The translations under genes were made by a program, and so were the position numbers. Positions 33,710 to 45,654 of a DNA stretch of 64,000 nucleotides are shown here, in pieces (the stretch's first letter is position 1; each line of letters starts with the position of its first letter). The notes below the pieces were generated by a model. That model had not been told where the DNA came from, ran no database searches, and saw nothing but the letters and a program-made list of their open reading frames with translations. Origin of the DNA: Magicicada septendecula (taxonomy: Eukaryota > Arthropoda > Insecta > Hemiptera > Cicadidae); the NCBI GenBank assembly GCA_034769895.1, contig CM068372.1, positions 239,716,343 to 239,780,342 on the forward strand, read 5' to 3'.

Positions 33710-36088
33710 TTTGCTGTGTTTACTGCTTGAGCGCTAGCCGCCAACTCATAGCTGTTCGCTACAATGTACAACATTAATAATACACTTTCCTAATTAAAAT
33801 AAAACACATTGGTTACACACAGTATTGGTTTATTAGTTAATGGTTATTACTTTTTCATTGACACAGGTTATATTTGGTTTGTTATATTATTTTGCACCGG
33901 CCATTAATCTAAGACAATTTTCTCTGTGTTTTGACGTATCGATTCTGAACGTAACAGTTACACCGCAATGGCGTTTACCGAAGTAGTATACAAATATTTT
34001 CGTTCGATCGTCTGGATTCTTTAGATTACGATAAAAGGATTAGATGCAATTACAATAATAAAAATACACAACCTTACAAATTTCTACTTAAATATTATAC
34101 GTGTAGCTATAATTGGTTTTTTGGAGTGTAGTAAAAGTATTTCCAAGGTTCGTAAACTAACAATAGGTTAATTTTATAAGTTGACAAATTTTCAGTGTCT
34201 TAGTTTTTTATTTAATCTTTGAAAGAGAATAAATTCAGTTAGTGATATTTCATAGTATATTGAGAAATATTTGATGTGCATTTTTTGGAAATTTTGGTAA
34301 TTTAAATGATACTTAACAACTTAGTAGACTCCCCCAGTTGGTCTGGTAAAAAGGACTGGAGCTGCAATCGTATTCAATTTTCAATTGTTTGGGCTTCTGG
34401 CATCTTTTTCAATCTAATCGGAGTAATTTATTCACTTCTTTTTTAATTAAAGGGTCTTCGACATCAGTTAATTGGCTTCAGTCATCGTCTGCTTCCTTCT
34501 CGTTAATTTTGGTCATTTGGTTAACTTTTATAACATTTTAAATTAAATATTTGGTTGTTCAAAATTTGGCTTCTGTTTTCTAAGAGCGTCACTTTACGAG
34601 TCGATATTCAACGGTAAAACCCTCCCTAACGGCAGTTGCTATGGTTACTAATGAAATCTGATTGGTTAATTTGGCAAAAATCCATTGTTATCAAAATTTT
34701 AATTCCTTTCAAAATCCTTGTATATCTTCTGATTGCTTTCATCCCGTTATCTTCCTTCCTAAGTATTAATTATTATCACTGTTATTTGTATTTTCTTCCA
34801 AAGATTATTTTGGTATTCCACAAGATTGGGTTCTTTCATGTTTTATAATTTTCCACTTATTTTAATATTTCCTAATTACATTTCTCTTTTAATTTAAATG
34901 CTTATTCTAATATTTTGCTTTTAATAAGATTTACAATTTATGCTTGCTTGATTATTCACCTTGGATTTGTTAATTACTTGGTTATTTTCATACAATTAGT
35001 ATTTGTTGGTGTTTGACAGTTAGGCCTTTCTTAAGCCTAAGTAGCCATTACTGATTTTCACTTATTGCATATACATTACATCTCATTTTAGCCTAATGCT
35101 TTATTTTGTTTTTATAACTGGTTTCGTTACCTTTTGATGTGTTTTGGTTCTGTTTTTGTGTTATTTTTATGTGACTACTATTTTGTACATCATGTATTGC
35201 TAATTATTTACTAACTGGTTTTCTCGTCTTCTAAGTCATACATTGCTTTCCTTTCTTACTTATTTGCTCCGCCAATGTCAACAATATGGCTATTAATTAC
35301 TATTTTTTTTTCACATAAAATACAACATTTAAGTCTATTTTTGGTATAATTACCCTAGCCATATCCTATTCATAAGTTTGCTTAAACAATTATCTAACAC
35401 TTAATATGTAATATTGGTGTACAATTCATTACCTTTTATTTTATTTTTTGGGGTGATAAACAACCTTACCTCTTTTGAATTTACTTCAATAATCATCCCT
35501 TATAACATGGGTGTTTATTTTTTTTTTAAACTTCTTATTTTATAAATACTCTTTGCCTTCACTCCATGGTAACATGGTAACATTCACTATCTGATTACAT
35601 TTTCATGGGGTTTTCACCTTTAAATTCTATTATATACTTTTAAACTTTACAATAAGATTCTTTTCTAATCAATACAGTTAACATCACTCTTCAGTGTTCA
35701 TTACTACTTAAATAATGGTTTATTTTAAATGCTATTCTTAACAACTTTCTTAAATATTATTATTGTTCACTATTAAACCTCTAGTGTTTGTTACTTTAAG
35801 TGTTTATCTTAGCTTTCACTATTTTTCCTATTGCTATCATTGACAATATTTTTATTTACTCATCACTTTCACTTTTAAATAATCTTGTGTTTATTATAAT
35901 TTATTTAGTGTTTTTTCTCTATCATTTTACTTTAGGGGTTTTTCACTTTCTCTATGGGCACTTCTTAAACTTTTTATTTAAATGTTTTTAGTGGGTAATC
36001 CCAATCATTACTTTGCTTTGTCACTTAGTTATTTTCAGTTTATTTCTCACTATCTCAATATCTCTCTCTTTCTTTTCACATATTATAT

Positions 36089-36671
36089 TGCTACGACAGC
36101 ACAGAACAATCTACGCGTTTATCGAATGCGCCAGAAAGATCTCGACGTAAGCGTGTGGTGTACGTGCTACTAAACGCATTTTGCGAGAATTTTCTCGACT
36201 GTGCCAGGCTCCGCTCGGGCGCTCGGACTGTGTCAAGGCCGTAGCAATTTACGTAGTTCGCGAGAGATAAGACGCAGTTTGGAAGCTTCTGGTGTGTGAG
36301 CGTAACTATAAATACATCGCGTCGCGGCCTTAATTTTCAGTTCAATGCGAGATTTTTGACTGTGCGGTTCGAGAGTATTAGTGCGATATATTTACAGAGC
36401 GGTTCGAGTTATTACGGTGTACGTTCAAGTAGTTATTAGTGAAGAGTTGCGTTTTATATTCGGACGGTATAATTGTAATACAGTTGAGTTTTAATATTAG
36501 TGGACATTTTATTGCGTATGAACAATTTCATTTGATTTGTTGTAGACACTGTGTTGTTAATTACGAACTGTTCTACTATAACAATTAAAGGTGTGATTAG
36601 TGACTTAATTGGTGTCTTGTGCTTAATTTGTTTCCACTGTACCTACGACGATCGAGTAGACCGTCGTAACA
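36089..36671 (+). mobile_element. 583-bp solo LTR of a further LTR retrotransposon
   Basis: Begins TGCTACGAC and ends GTCGTAACA, which are imperfect inverted ends with TG...CA, and is flanked by ATAT on both sides (36085-36088 and 36672-36675). It is GC-richer than its surroundings and has a core promoter on the plus strand. It encodes no protein. It matches neither GypA, GypB nor GypC LTRs. Confidence 0.8.
36307..36341 (+). promoter_or_regulatory. TATA box and TCAGT initiator in the solo LTR
   Basis: TATAAATAC at 36307-36315 is followed by TCAGTT at 36337-36342, a spacing of about 30 bases. TCAGT is the arthropod initiator consensus. This places U3/R near 36338. Confidence 0.72.
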
Positions 36672-38305
36672 ATATATACTTATTTATTTCATGTCTTTCT
36701 CTATTTATTACTTACATTTACTTCTAATTCTTTGGCTAGTGTATTTTTATTTATCGGGTTTTATCAATGATTAATTTTACATTTGTCACTCATTCAATAC
36801 TAACATTTATCTTTTATATTGGTTCTTTACCGGTTTCGTTTCCTTTATTATATTTGATTGTATTATTTCTCCCTTCTCTATTCTCTACTACTTATCTGTG
36901 TTTTCTCGTCTTGTTTCATTTTATTTCCTTTATAGTTGGTTTGTTCCCTTTTTAATTTTGATTTTTCTTCTCCTTCACTTCTCATCTTGTTCCCTTTTAT
37001 TTTGGTTCTTATCTAGCCAATCTCTGGGGTTGGGTCAAAGTCGTTTGTCTGTCAGTCTAGTCTGTGAGTTTCTCTAATAATCACTTTTAGTTTATCATTC
37101 TTCCTCCTACTTTCTTAATTTCATTTTATATTTTTATTCTCTTCCTTATTTATTTATTAAAATATATTACTTTTTAGCATTTCTACATACTTATAGTTAT
37201 CAAATATGATCTGAATTTGGCCATGTTATATAATGCCCTTCCACCAAAATTGGTAATTTTTTAAAACGTGATTCTAAGTTTGATGAAATTATCAATTGTA
37301 TTGTATCATTTTCTTCTTAAATTCTCCTGCTTCTTGTTCAGTTTTATGTTTAATTCTGTATCTTCTACTTCATTTCTTCTGAGTCTTTTCTTCATTATTT
37401 TCTCTTATTACGAACTGGCTTATTGATTTTTATATTATAAATTATTCCCTATAAATCTTATTTTCCCTAACTATCCCTACTTTGTAGCTGAAATCGATTC
37501 GGATGGGCTCTATTGGCTTACCTAACTTCGTCGTTCAAAACTACTCTTTTTCTGTGGTCAGGGGAACATCATCCCTGCTCAGTTAAATGATTGCTGGACT
37601 TATTCAACAGTCAATCTCAATTAATGAATCTTCAATACAGTCATCTCGTGACTAATAATAATAATAATAATAATAATATTTGTTGGGAATCTTTTACTTT
37701 TGAATTTCATTATTGCTCAGTTCGAGTCATCTCTTTTTTCATTCTTCTTTATGGATACCATTTAATAATATTTGAGGCGTTGATTTTTATTGATACAATT
37801 AACATTTTCATTCATTTTTTATTACTCTTTGTTTCATCTTATTTCATATTATAATTCTTAGAATGTTTCTTTTATTTATTTCGTTTTTGATCATTGCTTT
37901 GTTTATTTTACTTCCCACATTTTTCTAAATAGTTGTGGAAGTTGATCATTTTAATTTTTTTTTTTTTTTTAAACATAGTAAGTTAGTGTTTCTTACTAGT
38001 TAGGAATTTTTTTGTAGCTTATTCCTTTATAGTATGTTTACTTTTTTGCCTCATATGTTGGCTAAAGATTATTGTAAGTTGATCTTACTTTGTAGGAATT
38101 TTTTGTAACTTTATTCCTTCATTTTATAATTGGTCTAATATATTATCGAAATATATGCGTAAGTTGGCCTTACATAACTTTTTGAATTTTGAAATTCATC
38201 TTACACCTTTTCTTTATTATTTATTGGCAAACGTATTCGTTTGTCTTGTTATCTCTTTTTATTCAAAGTAATTTGGTTGGTTTTTTACCTTAAGTTTTTT
38301 CTCAG

Positions 38306-39880
38306 TCATGTTTGGCTGTCATAATATTTCTTAATTGATGCCTGATTGTATACACCCTTTATTTTCTTAGTGATGGGGTTAGTGATTTTATAAGTGTTAT
38401 TGCCCTTGTCTCATGTGATAGTGTACGGTCCCACGTATAATAATAGTAACTTTTTTGTAATGCCTTCTATTGAGCTGGGTAATTCTCTGTTTTTTATCAG
38501 CATCCTTTCTCCTATCTGGTATTTGATAGTATTTTGCTGGTTCTTAGAATATTTATTCTTTTGTTGCTCTACTTTCTCAGCGATTCTGTTGTAACATTTT
38601 CTTTTATCGAATTGATATTCCGTGTTTGTGGGAAATTGAATCAGATCATTTATCTCTCTAGGCGGTGGCCGCTCGAACATCATTGAGTATGGTGTGGCTT
38701 CAATGAAGTTGTGGTAAGCCAGGTTTATAAATTCTTCAGTGGATTTTAGATAATTGTGCCATTCCTTTTGTTTATCATGGCAGTAGGTCTTTAGGATTCG
38801 ACCCACTTCTCTAAGTACTCTCTCAGCTGGGTGATAAACGGATGTTTTGTAGGTTTTAATACCATGTTCCCAGAGTTTGCTTTTCCATTGAGTTTCTTTA
38901 AATTGAGTCCCGTGATCGGTTATGATTGCCATAGGTTTCCCTATTTCTGGTATAAATTTGGTTAATATGATCTCAATAATTTTCTTAGTGGTAGCACGGT
39001 TAATGGAGTACAATTTAGTATATTTGGTGAAGTGATCGAACATGATTACAATGAATCGAAATCGGTGTCTTCCTCCACTGCGAGGAAATGGACCACAAAT
39101 ATCAAGGAACACTCTTTCTAATTTTTGACTTGATATTATTGGTATCATCATACCCTCTTTTTTCGAATTGTTGCACTTTACCATTTGGCAAATATTGCAT
39201 TTTTGTATAGTTTTGCTCACCTTTCGATAACTATTCTTTATATAAACTTGTTCCTCTAATGCTTTTATTACTTTCATGGCACCCATATGGCCGTACCGAA
39301 TGTGGTAGTCCAAAATCAGTTGTTCTTCTACAGTAAACGGGATTACTAGTTTCCACTCTCCAAAGTTAGGGTTGTTTTTAATGAATAACAGGTTATTGTG
39401 TACTTTATAATACTGTACAATGGGTTCTTCTTCTATCAATATTCTCTCCCGGATACTCGTTATTTTTGGGTCCACATCTTGATGTATTCTTATTTCCAGC
39501 GTTATTTTTTCCAGATCGGTTCTATCCTTGATTATGTTATACACCTTAACTAACTGTTCTTTCTCTCCCTCGAAAGTTTGTTGCTGGATGTTGATACGGG
39601 ATAATATATCAGCAGCTGTGTTTTTCTTCCCTGGTATGTATTCCCAGTTAATATGGTATTCTTGTAGTAGTAAAATCCATCGGGTTAATCTTCCATGACT
39701 GAGCTTACACTGCTTAAGGAATGATATGGATCTATGATCGCTTCTCACGGTTATTGTATATCCTAGAATATAAGTCCTGAATTTGTTGCAGGCGAACACG
39801 ACACTAAGTAGTTCTTTCTCCGTGACGTGGTAGTTCCTTTCACATCCATTTAAGGTCCTACTTGCAAAGCTTATGACCAT
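38306..39880 (-). pseudogene. GypB pol: RNase H end and integrase
   Basis: The frame covers the RNase H end (EKELLSVVFACNKF, RSDHRSISFL, NTAADILSR), an H-H-C-C-like module (HIRYGHMG ... CNICQM), and an integrase core with Asp in FLDICGPFPR, Asp in ITDHGTQF and Glu in ERVLREVGR. The stretch just before this Glu (YHPAERV) is a few residues shorter than usual in the family. A TGA at 38411-38413 cuts the frame; without it the same frame runs about 34 more codons, ending in a typical integrase tail, to 38306. The frame differs from that of the RT piece because of an indel near 39915-39925. Confidence 0.9.
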
Positions 39881-39918
39881 ATGTTGCCCCTTATCATCTT
39901 CCTGATATAATACAGCAC

Positions 39919-40794
39919 CTACACTACGTCGCTCGCATCACAGTTCATGAAGAATGGCTTTTTGAAGTCTGGATGGTGTAAAATAACGGTGTTTAAAAAC
40001 TTTTCTTTTATTTGTTTAAATATTTCATCTTGTTCGGCTCCCCATGTCCATTTATCTTTAATTGATAATTGTTTTTTAAATTGTGTTGTTAACTTGGAAT
40101 AATTGTCTTGGAATTTCCGATAATAATTGCAGATTCCAAGGAAAGACTGTAGCTGTTTTTTGTTTTTAGGTGTGGGGAATCGTTGTATCGCTTCAACGTT
40201 TTCTGATGAAGGGGAGATGCCTTCCTCTGTTAGATTAAACCCTAAAAATTGTACCTTGCGGGCTATAAGCTTTGACTTATCCAGCTTAAGGGTTATGTGG
40301 TTATCTGATAACTTTTTTAATACCGTCTCCACTCTAGCACAGTGTTCTTGCCAATTTGATAATGTTATCAGCAGGTCATCTACGTATACGGTGGTAAAAT
40401 TCAGCACCTCTTGTCCCAATATCTGATCCATACACTTAACAAATACTGCGACCGAATTTATCAGTCCAAATGTCAGTCTTTTGAACTGATAGTTCCTCCC
40501 ATCGAACAGAAAAGCTAAGTATTTTCTACTGTTCGGATGTAGCTCCACCTGCCAGTATCCACATACTGTATCCCATGCGCTGATGTATTTTCTACCATGG
40601 AACTTCTTTAGAATCTCTTCAATTTCACCTGGGGATGTTCTGTCATTTACGATCATTTTATTGATCTCTCTTGCATCGAGGCATATTCTCACTTTTCCGT
40701 CCTTTTTCGGTATCGCCACTATTGGACTGGTATATGGTGATTGACTCAATTCTATTATATCGTCTTCCATCATTTGGTTGATCTCTGCCCTCAC
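39919..40794 (-). pseudogene. GypB pol: reverse transcriptase
   Basis: The 291-residue frame shows the PKKDGKVRICLDAREIN block, the first catalytic Asp in SAWDTVCGYWQVEL (residue 75), FGLINSVAVFVKCMD, and YVDD at 137-140, then the thumb (VQFLGFNLTEEGI) and the start of RNase H (NCDASDVV). It ends with a frameshift: a small duplication near 39915-39925 moves the rest of RNase H to another frame. The frame is the same as that of the protease piece upstream, with one TAG (40879-40881) between. 40794 is thus not a real start. Confidence 0.92.
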
Positions 40795-40878
40795 TGCATT
40801 CCTTTGCGAGTAGGCGATAGGGTACGATTTTTTCTTAAAATCAACGGGTTCTTTAAATATGATTTTGCATTGGTAGTC

Positions 40879-41682
40879 CTATACTTTGCCCGGGGCGCCA
40901 GAAAAAATATGTCGATATTTATTGTAAATGTTTATGAGATCCTCTGCCTGGTGTACACTAATCTGTTGCTCTCGTCCTTCTCGTTGTAATTGTCTGATCT
41001 CCTCCAGCTTGCTCGACCATAGTTCTTCATCCTTCCATTCATTTACTACCCTTCCGTGTGATTGTTGGCAATAATAGTTCTGTATCATTGTGCAGCTGGT
41101 TGTTATTGAAGGTAAGTTGCTACCTTTCACTATATCGGTTGTCCATATTCCTTGTTCAGTGTTTAGTGATACTTCTCCTTGCCGCAGATCAATTATGGCA
41201 GAGTATTGTCTGAGTACATCACGTCCAACAAGTATAGAGAATGGCAGGCCGCTGGCAACAAGAAATGACATAGTGAATGTTAAGCCTTTACTGTTAAGTT
41301 CCAAGGACACTTGTTTCCTGACTGTTTTGTTTTGTCTGCCTGTAGCACCGATGATAGTCACATTGTTTATTGGTAGAGTTGGTATTGGTATACTACTTTC
41401 CTGCTGTAGTCTACTTAACTCCACTTGGTCGATCAAAGATATGTTAGATCCTGTGTCGATCATTAAAGTTGATATGATTCCATTTATTTGGGCACTTATG
41501 TACACTATTTCACTGTTTCGGCTAGCCATCGGTTGATTATTTTCTTCAATCAACTCGTCTCTTATATTTTTTAAATAGTTCCTATGTATTATTGTGATCC
41601 TTTTGTCTGTCGTCTTAAATTCCCCAAGAGATTGGTCCAGTGATGGGCAGTTCACAGTTTTCACTGACCTTATGCGTTTAAA
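40879..41682 (-). pseudogene. GypB pol: aspartic protease
   Basis: Counting from the GTG at 41664, the retropepsin active site LMIDTGSNISLI has its Asp at residue 70, and the later ILVGRDVL matches the I-I-G-x-D-x-L block of the fold. The frame has no ATG before this and is open back to just upstream of the slippery site at 41676-41682, so it was expressed by -1 frameshift from gag. It ends at a TAG (40879-40881), after which the same frame continues into RT; this stop is a lesion. Confidence 0.88.
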
Positions 41683-42215
41683 TGAGGGCTGGCCTCATTG
41701 TCCCTGACTTCATTAGTGTTTATTTGTTGGTTCGTTACTGGCTCCTGTCGGTTGTTCATGTTACCTCCATCATTCCCGGTATTTTCCTCGAATGTGTGGC
41801 TTCTTGTGTTTGGTACCTGGTTATAGTACGCTCGTCGGTAATTTGCCTGGGAATAGTTTCTTCCTGGACCCCGCTGTGTTTGTCCTCTCACGTAATTCAC
41901 TTGCGGTCGGTATCCTTGGTTGATGTTATTACCGTTTCCAGGGCGATAATAATTGTTAGGACCATTCTGTGGGTAGTTACCCCTGTAGTTGTTTCTAAAA
42001 TTACTATTTTTGTTCCCATTTCGGTTAACGTTCCTGGGCGCATTATTACCACGTTGATTCCCTTGATAATTATTAGGGTTGTTTTGTGGTGGCTTGTTAT
42101 CACCCTGTTGGTTTGGTGAGGATGGTCTTTCGTTTACCTTACTATTCCTGAAGCTCGAGAATCTATTCTTGCGGTATTGCCATTCGTGCTCATGGCTCTC
42201 TAACAGACTAGCCAT
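41670..42215 (-). pseudogene. GypB Gag, C-terminal Asn/Gly-rich nucleocapsid-like part
   Basis: 181 residues rich in Asn, Gly, Arg and Gln (repeats such as NNYQGN, NNYRGN, NNYYRPGNGN, with many Arg-Gly and Tyr). There is no CCHC knuckle. The composition suggests a low-complexity, RNA-binding region in place of a zinc knuckle. Near 42200-42240 it overlaps the preceding gag frame, where a 10-base direct duplication (GAATGGTCTT twice, 42221-42240, plus strand) lies at the frame break. Confidence 0.7.
41676..41682 (-). promoter_or_regulatory. Programmed -1 frameshift site, T-TTA-AAC
   Basis: In the gag frame the codons are CAT TTA AAC, six bases before the gag stop (41670-41672). T-TTA-AAC is one of the strongest slippery heptamers. 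A one-base slip enters the protease frame exactly. Downstream RNA structure was not tested. Confidence 0.75.
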
Positions 42216-43510
42216 GTCTTGAATGGTCTTGAATGGTCTTTACTGTACATCCGGGCTTTTTGTATTGCGTCGTCATAATGGTAAGACAAGTGTATTACAA
42301 GACACTCTTCCGGAATGTGGGGTTCCAAATTTCTTGTCATGCAGATCTTTCCCAGGAAGTAGGATGTGAGGGATTGTCCGTTCTGACTCTCATATCTCCC
42401 GTTACTTAAGTTATTGCGGACCATGTTCTGGGTCGATTCAGACCAGTATTTCGCCTTGAATTGGGTTTTGAATTCTTCGATGCTCTGGATGTCTGGTCTT
42501 GTGGCGGTCCACCAGTAGTCATACGTTTCTTTGAACATCTCGTCCAGCATTCCCCTCACCGTTGTCCATCGGGTCTCGCGATTTTTTACTATCAGCTCTT
42601 CTACGATTTTCAGAAATTCAATTGGGTTTCTCTTATAGTTGCGGAAGTTGATCGTATCCCGACTGTCAGTGCTAATGTTATGGTTAGTGTTAAATGGCCG
42701 GTCACGCCAGGCGTCCACTTTTTCCAGCAATTTCTCTTCCCGTCTATGCATCTCATCAATTCTTTGGTTATTTTTATCCACCTTGCTGTCGATTTTATTC
42801 AGACTGCTGTATACTCCTTCCATTCTTTCTCCCAGGTCTGTTCGTTCAGCGGCTATCTCCTTCTGGTTTTCTTTTCAGACTTGATGTATGTCCTGGTTCA
42901 CCTGTTCACATCTTTTGGCTGTTTCCTCGTGACATTCCTCAATTCTCCTTTTATTTTCTCCTTCGAGGTTGTTTATTTTATTGATTACTTCCTCACGGAC
43001 TTTTGACACAGTTTCGTTGGTCTTCTCCAGTCTCTCCAACGTCTCCTCTAATTTCTCATTTGTTTCGGTGATCTGTTGTATGGTTTCTTCTCGGTACTCC
43101 CTTAATTGTTGTATCACCTGCTGCTTCATCTCTTCCTTAGTTTTTTCATTGATTTCCTTCAGCTGTTGTTGGAGGGTTTCGTTATTTTTCTTAATGGTTT
43201 GTCTCAATTCTTTTTTCTGCTTCTGAAAATTGTCGTTCGTTTCTTCTTTCATGCTGTCGAATTTCTCCTCCTGTTTCTTAAAATTTTCATTGATTTGTCC
43301 GAATTGCTCCATCATCATTCTCATTATGTTATCTAATTTCGCCTCTCCGTTTGGTGTAGCTTCGGTCGGTTGATTTTCGATCGTATCTCCTCTATCTTCT
43401 TCTCCGTTACCCACCTGTTGTTCCATCTCCATGTTTGTGACTGCTTCTGTCTCTTCTTCTTCCCCTCTATTTTCTTCCCTCTCTTTGTCTTTCGCCAATT
43501 TTTTCGTCAC
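42200..43510 (-). pseudogene. GypB Gag, coiled-coil and capsid-like part
   Basis: Two pieces in one frame (42875-43510 and 42200-42823) are split by a TGA at 42875-42877. The N-terminal piece is highly charged with long heptad-like Glu/Lys/Gln stretches (KEINEKTKEEMKQQVIQQL), so a coiled coil. The second contains a Gag capsid-like region (RETRWTTVRGMLDEMFKETY, EFKTQFKAKYWSES, YFLGKICMTRNLEPHIPEE). The frame at 43510 starts with GTG right after an in-frame TGA. An ATG a few bases upstream is out of frame across an A-run, so the true start is unclear or mutated. Confidence 0.78.
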
Positions 43511-43579
43511 TCATCTAGTATGCATTTTGATGTCCTTTCGTAATCGCCGCTAGAATTTCGTATCTCCCTTTCTTCTAGT

Positions 43580-43597
43580 CCCACCAGTTGATTGCCA
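43580..43597 (-). other. Candidate primer-binding site of GypB
   Basis: Reads TGGCAATCAACTGGTGGG on the minus strand, three bases after the 5' LTR edge, starting with the TGG expected for a tRNA CCA end. It differs from the GypA/GypC site. The tRNA is not identified. Confidence 0.6.
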
Positions 43598-43600
43598 ATT

Positions 43601-43915
43601 TGTAATAAAACGTGCTGTCCGTCTTATGTCTGCAAGAGTGTAAATGTGTCAGAGTGTAATTTGTGTAATGTGTCTTACCAATCCGTCGTCGCTCGGTAAC
43701 GTAACTTCCGCTCATTAAGTCCGTCGCGAACGTACGAATAACCAGGTATCGAAGTCCTTACCTGAGGTTCACTAGGGGTGTGTAAATCCCGGGTGGCGCC
43801 AAATTGTTTATTTTAAACAATTAAAAAAATTAGTATTATCGGCGATTCCAATCAGGCGGTGTGGAGTATTCAAACTTGTCCCGCCGCTTATTGAATTTTA
43901 CAATCAAGCCAGCAG
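43601..43915 (-). repeat. GypB 5' LTR, interrupted by GypC
   Basis: Matches 33394-33709 until CCAGCAG, where GypC begins. The left copy continues with TTTGCTGTG at this point, so the left LTR shows the empty site. The last four bases (GCAG, 43912-43915) would be the target duplication; the second copy lies beyond the window. Confidence 0.88.
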
Positions 43916-45458
43916 TGTGCCGGTATAATTCCGGCCGTTGAAAATTGTAGAATATTTTATTGTAAAATAACGCGACAAGGGTCAGAATGACCCTTGTACG
44001 GCTACGTAAGTGTACGTAAGAGTGTACGGCTGCGCGCGCATCTCGTAGGGAGGTTTGGCTTAGTTAAACGGTAACAGCTGTAGTCTGTTATCGCCTGGCC
44101 CGCAAGAAACCTCGACTCCGGAACCCGAACAGTTTACTGCGCAGTTATTTCTTCCACTCTTATGGCAGGCTGAAATCTACGAGACTCCCGGTAAGAGATT
44201 GTATTATTGTATGCGTTAAAAGTAATTAAAATTAAATAAATAATTAATAACAAAGTGTATGCAGCCGTATGAGAAGGCGAATGCATGTGGGTGCGATCCG
44301 ACAGTTTCTATATTAACAAAATTACTTAATGTTCAGTATATAGCCCATGTTCTTTTATTATAATTATAATATTGTAAGAGTCACTGTAATTGTCATTGTC
44401 ATGGTAAATGTATAGAATGTTATAGAAATTCGAAGCTAAAGTTAGTGCGTAGTTACGTAATGGAATTGTGCTCATGCATGCATCAGATTGTCGGTGTATT
44501 CTCTTTAATTAACTTTGCAGTAAAAAAATTACTTGTGAGAACATCCTAAGAGGAAACATTATTAATATTGAAACATTATTAATACTGTGAGTGCCTTGAA
44601 GTTAATCTTTTTGGACAAATTGCAATTATGGTGTCACCACGTGGCAAACTAACCTGTTGATTTCTGTCGATGCGTGTTGAGAGCGTGCTAATGACTTTCA
44701 CTCTACGCCCTTTGATAAAATCTTTTATTGTTGGAATTAATTATTCCATGGCAGATTTTTTTCTACTCTTTAAGGAGTTTGCAAAGACTTTATTACTGAA
44801 ACTTTGTGCATTTATCTTGAGTTGGTTGAAGGCCCGTTCTGAGGTTAATTACCTGAACTTGGGTGTACATTTTTTGTGAACATCTTTTCTAATTTTTATG
44901 AATTAACAGGGTTCTCGATTAAGCCGGAGATGTGGCCGTGCTGATTGAACACCATCCTCATCAGCCATGAACCATTAGAAACGAACCTGTTCGGAGAAGG
45001 AGTCGGGTGACTAGCTCAAGATGTAACTCTTATGCAGCACAATTAAGGTGATATGCACTCTATTATTTTCCTTTTGGGGCCGGGCCTGCAGTGCTCCTGA
45101 ATTACCGTAAATATCTTTTGAAACCATGTGCCCACATGGTCAGACAGTCTGCTATAGAGGTGTCATTCTGAACATTATGTGTTAATTTCAAAGAACACTT
45201 TAATAACTCAATTTCATAACACTAAGTGCAATGCTTGTAATTGTGTGCTGCACTGGGGGAGCGTGCTAGAGATATTTTGTACATTTAAACATTTTCACAG
45301 ATTGCCTATGGTCATCACCTTACTTACTACAAAATTTATATGACATGTTAGGAATTCTGTTCCGGCTGGAACAGAATGGGGTTGATATTAATTTCACTTT
45401 GGGTTTAACATTTAAGGGCCGGGGAGTTTTTCGTTTTCTTTTTGGCTGTTTTTGGGGG

Positions 45459-45492
45459 TATAAAAGGGGACATAGTTTTTGCCAGGCTCAGG
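45459..45492 (+). promoter_or_regulatory. GypC core promoter: TATA box and initiator
   Basis: TATAAAAGG at 45459-45467, followed about 29 bases later by CTCAGGTTC (TCAGG at 45488-45492) as a plausible initiator. Same in copies 2 (TATA at 52006) and 3 (57573). This puts transcription start about 1.57 kb into the LTR, leaving a long U3. Confidence 0.7.
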
Positions 45493-45654
45493 TTCTTGCA
45501 GTCTAAGGCAGGTTTGATTCCTGTCAGACTTGGTTAAGCGCATGCTGGCGCGCTCCCACATCTGCTAGGTCACAACAGTCCTTATTATAAATTCATTTAT
45601 ATACAGCCATTCGGCTTTAACAGAAAAGAATTTTCACATTTTGTCTGGGCATAT

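Larger units (their letters stand above)
33710..38305. other. GypB 3' region: rest of LTR plus T-rich sequence, no gene
   Basis: 4.6 kb between the aligned LTR part and the end of integrase, strongly T-rich on the plus strand and thus A-rich in the GypB sense. The frames here (34636-34848, 35800-36173, 36767-36955, 37591-37854, all plus) are low-complexity Phe/Leu/Ile strings and are not supported. No env-like protein was found on the minus strand. A solo LTR sits at 36089-36671 and a (TAA)n tract at 37653-37678. Confidence 0.5.
33394..43915 (-). mobile_element. GypB: older, broken Ty3/gypsy-type LTR retrotransposon
   Basis: The first 316 bases (33394-33709) match 43601-43915 as direct repeats with roughly 5 percent differences, giving the two LTRs. 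Between them, on the minus strand, lie gag (coiled coil, capsid-like and Asn/Gly-rich parts) and pol (protease DTG, RT YVDD, RNase H, integrase). The right LTR is cut at 43915 by insertion of the GypC array, so its remainder lies beyond the window. The full LTR length therefore cannot be read here. Several stops and frameshifts show it is inactive. Confidence 0.88.

Noticed and set aside
34636-37854. Plus-strand hydrophobic frames that look like small membrane proteins
   Set aside because: The Phe/Leu/Ile richness follows from the T-rich strand; no conserved feature, and the region belongs to GypB on the other strand.
41090-41536. 148-residue plus-strand frame opposite the GypB protease
   Set aside because: Antisense shadow of the pol frame, which has clear protease motifs on the minus strand.
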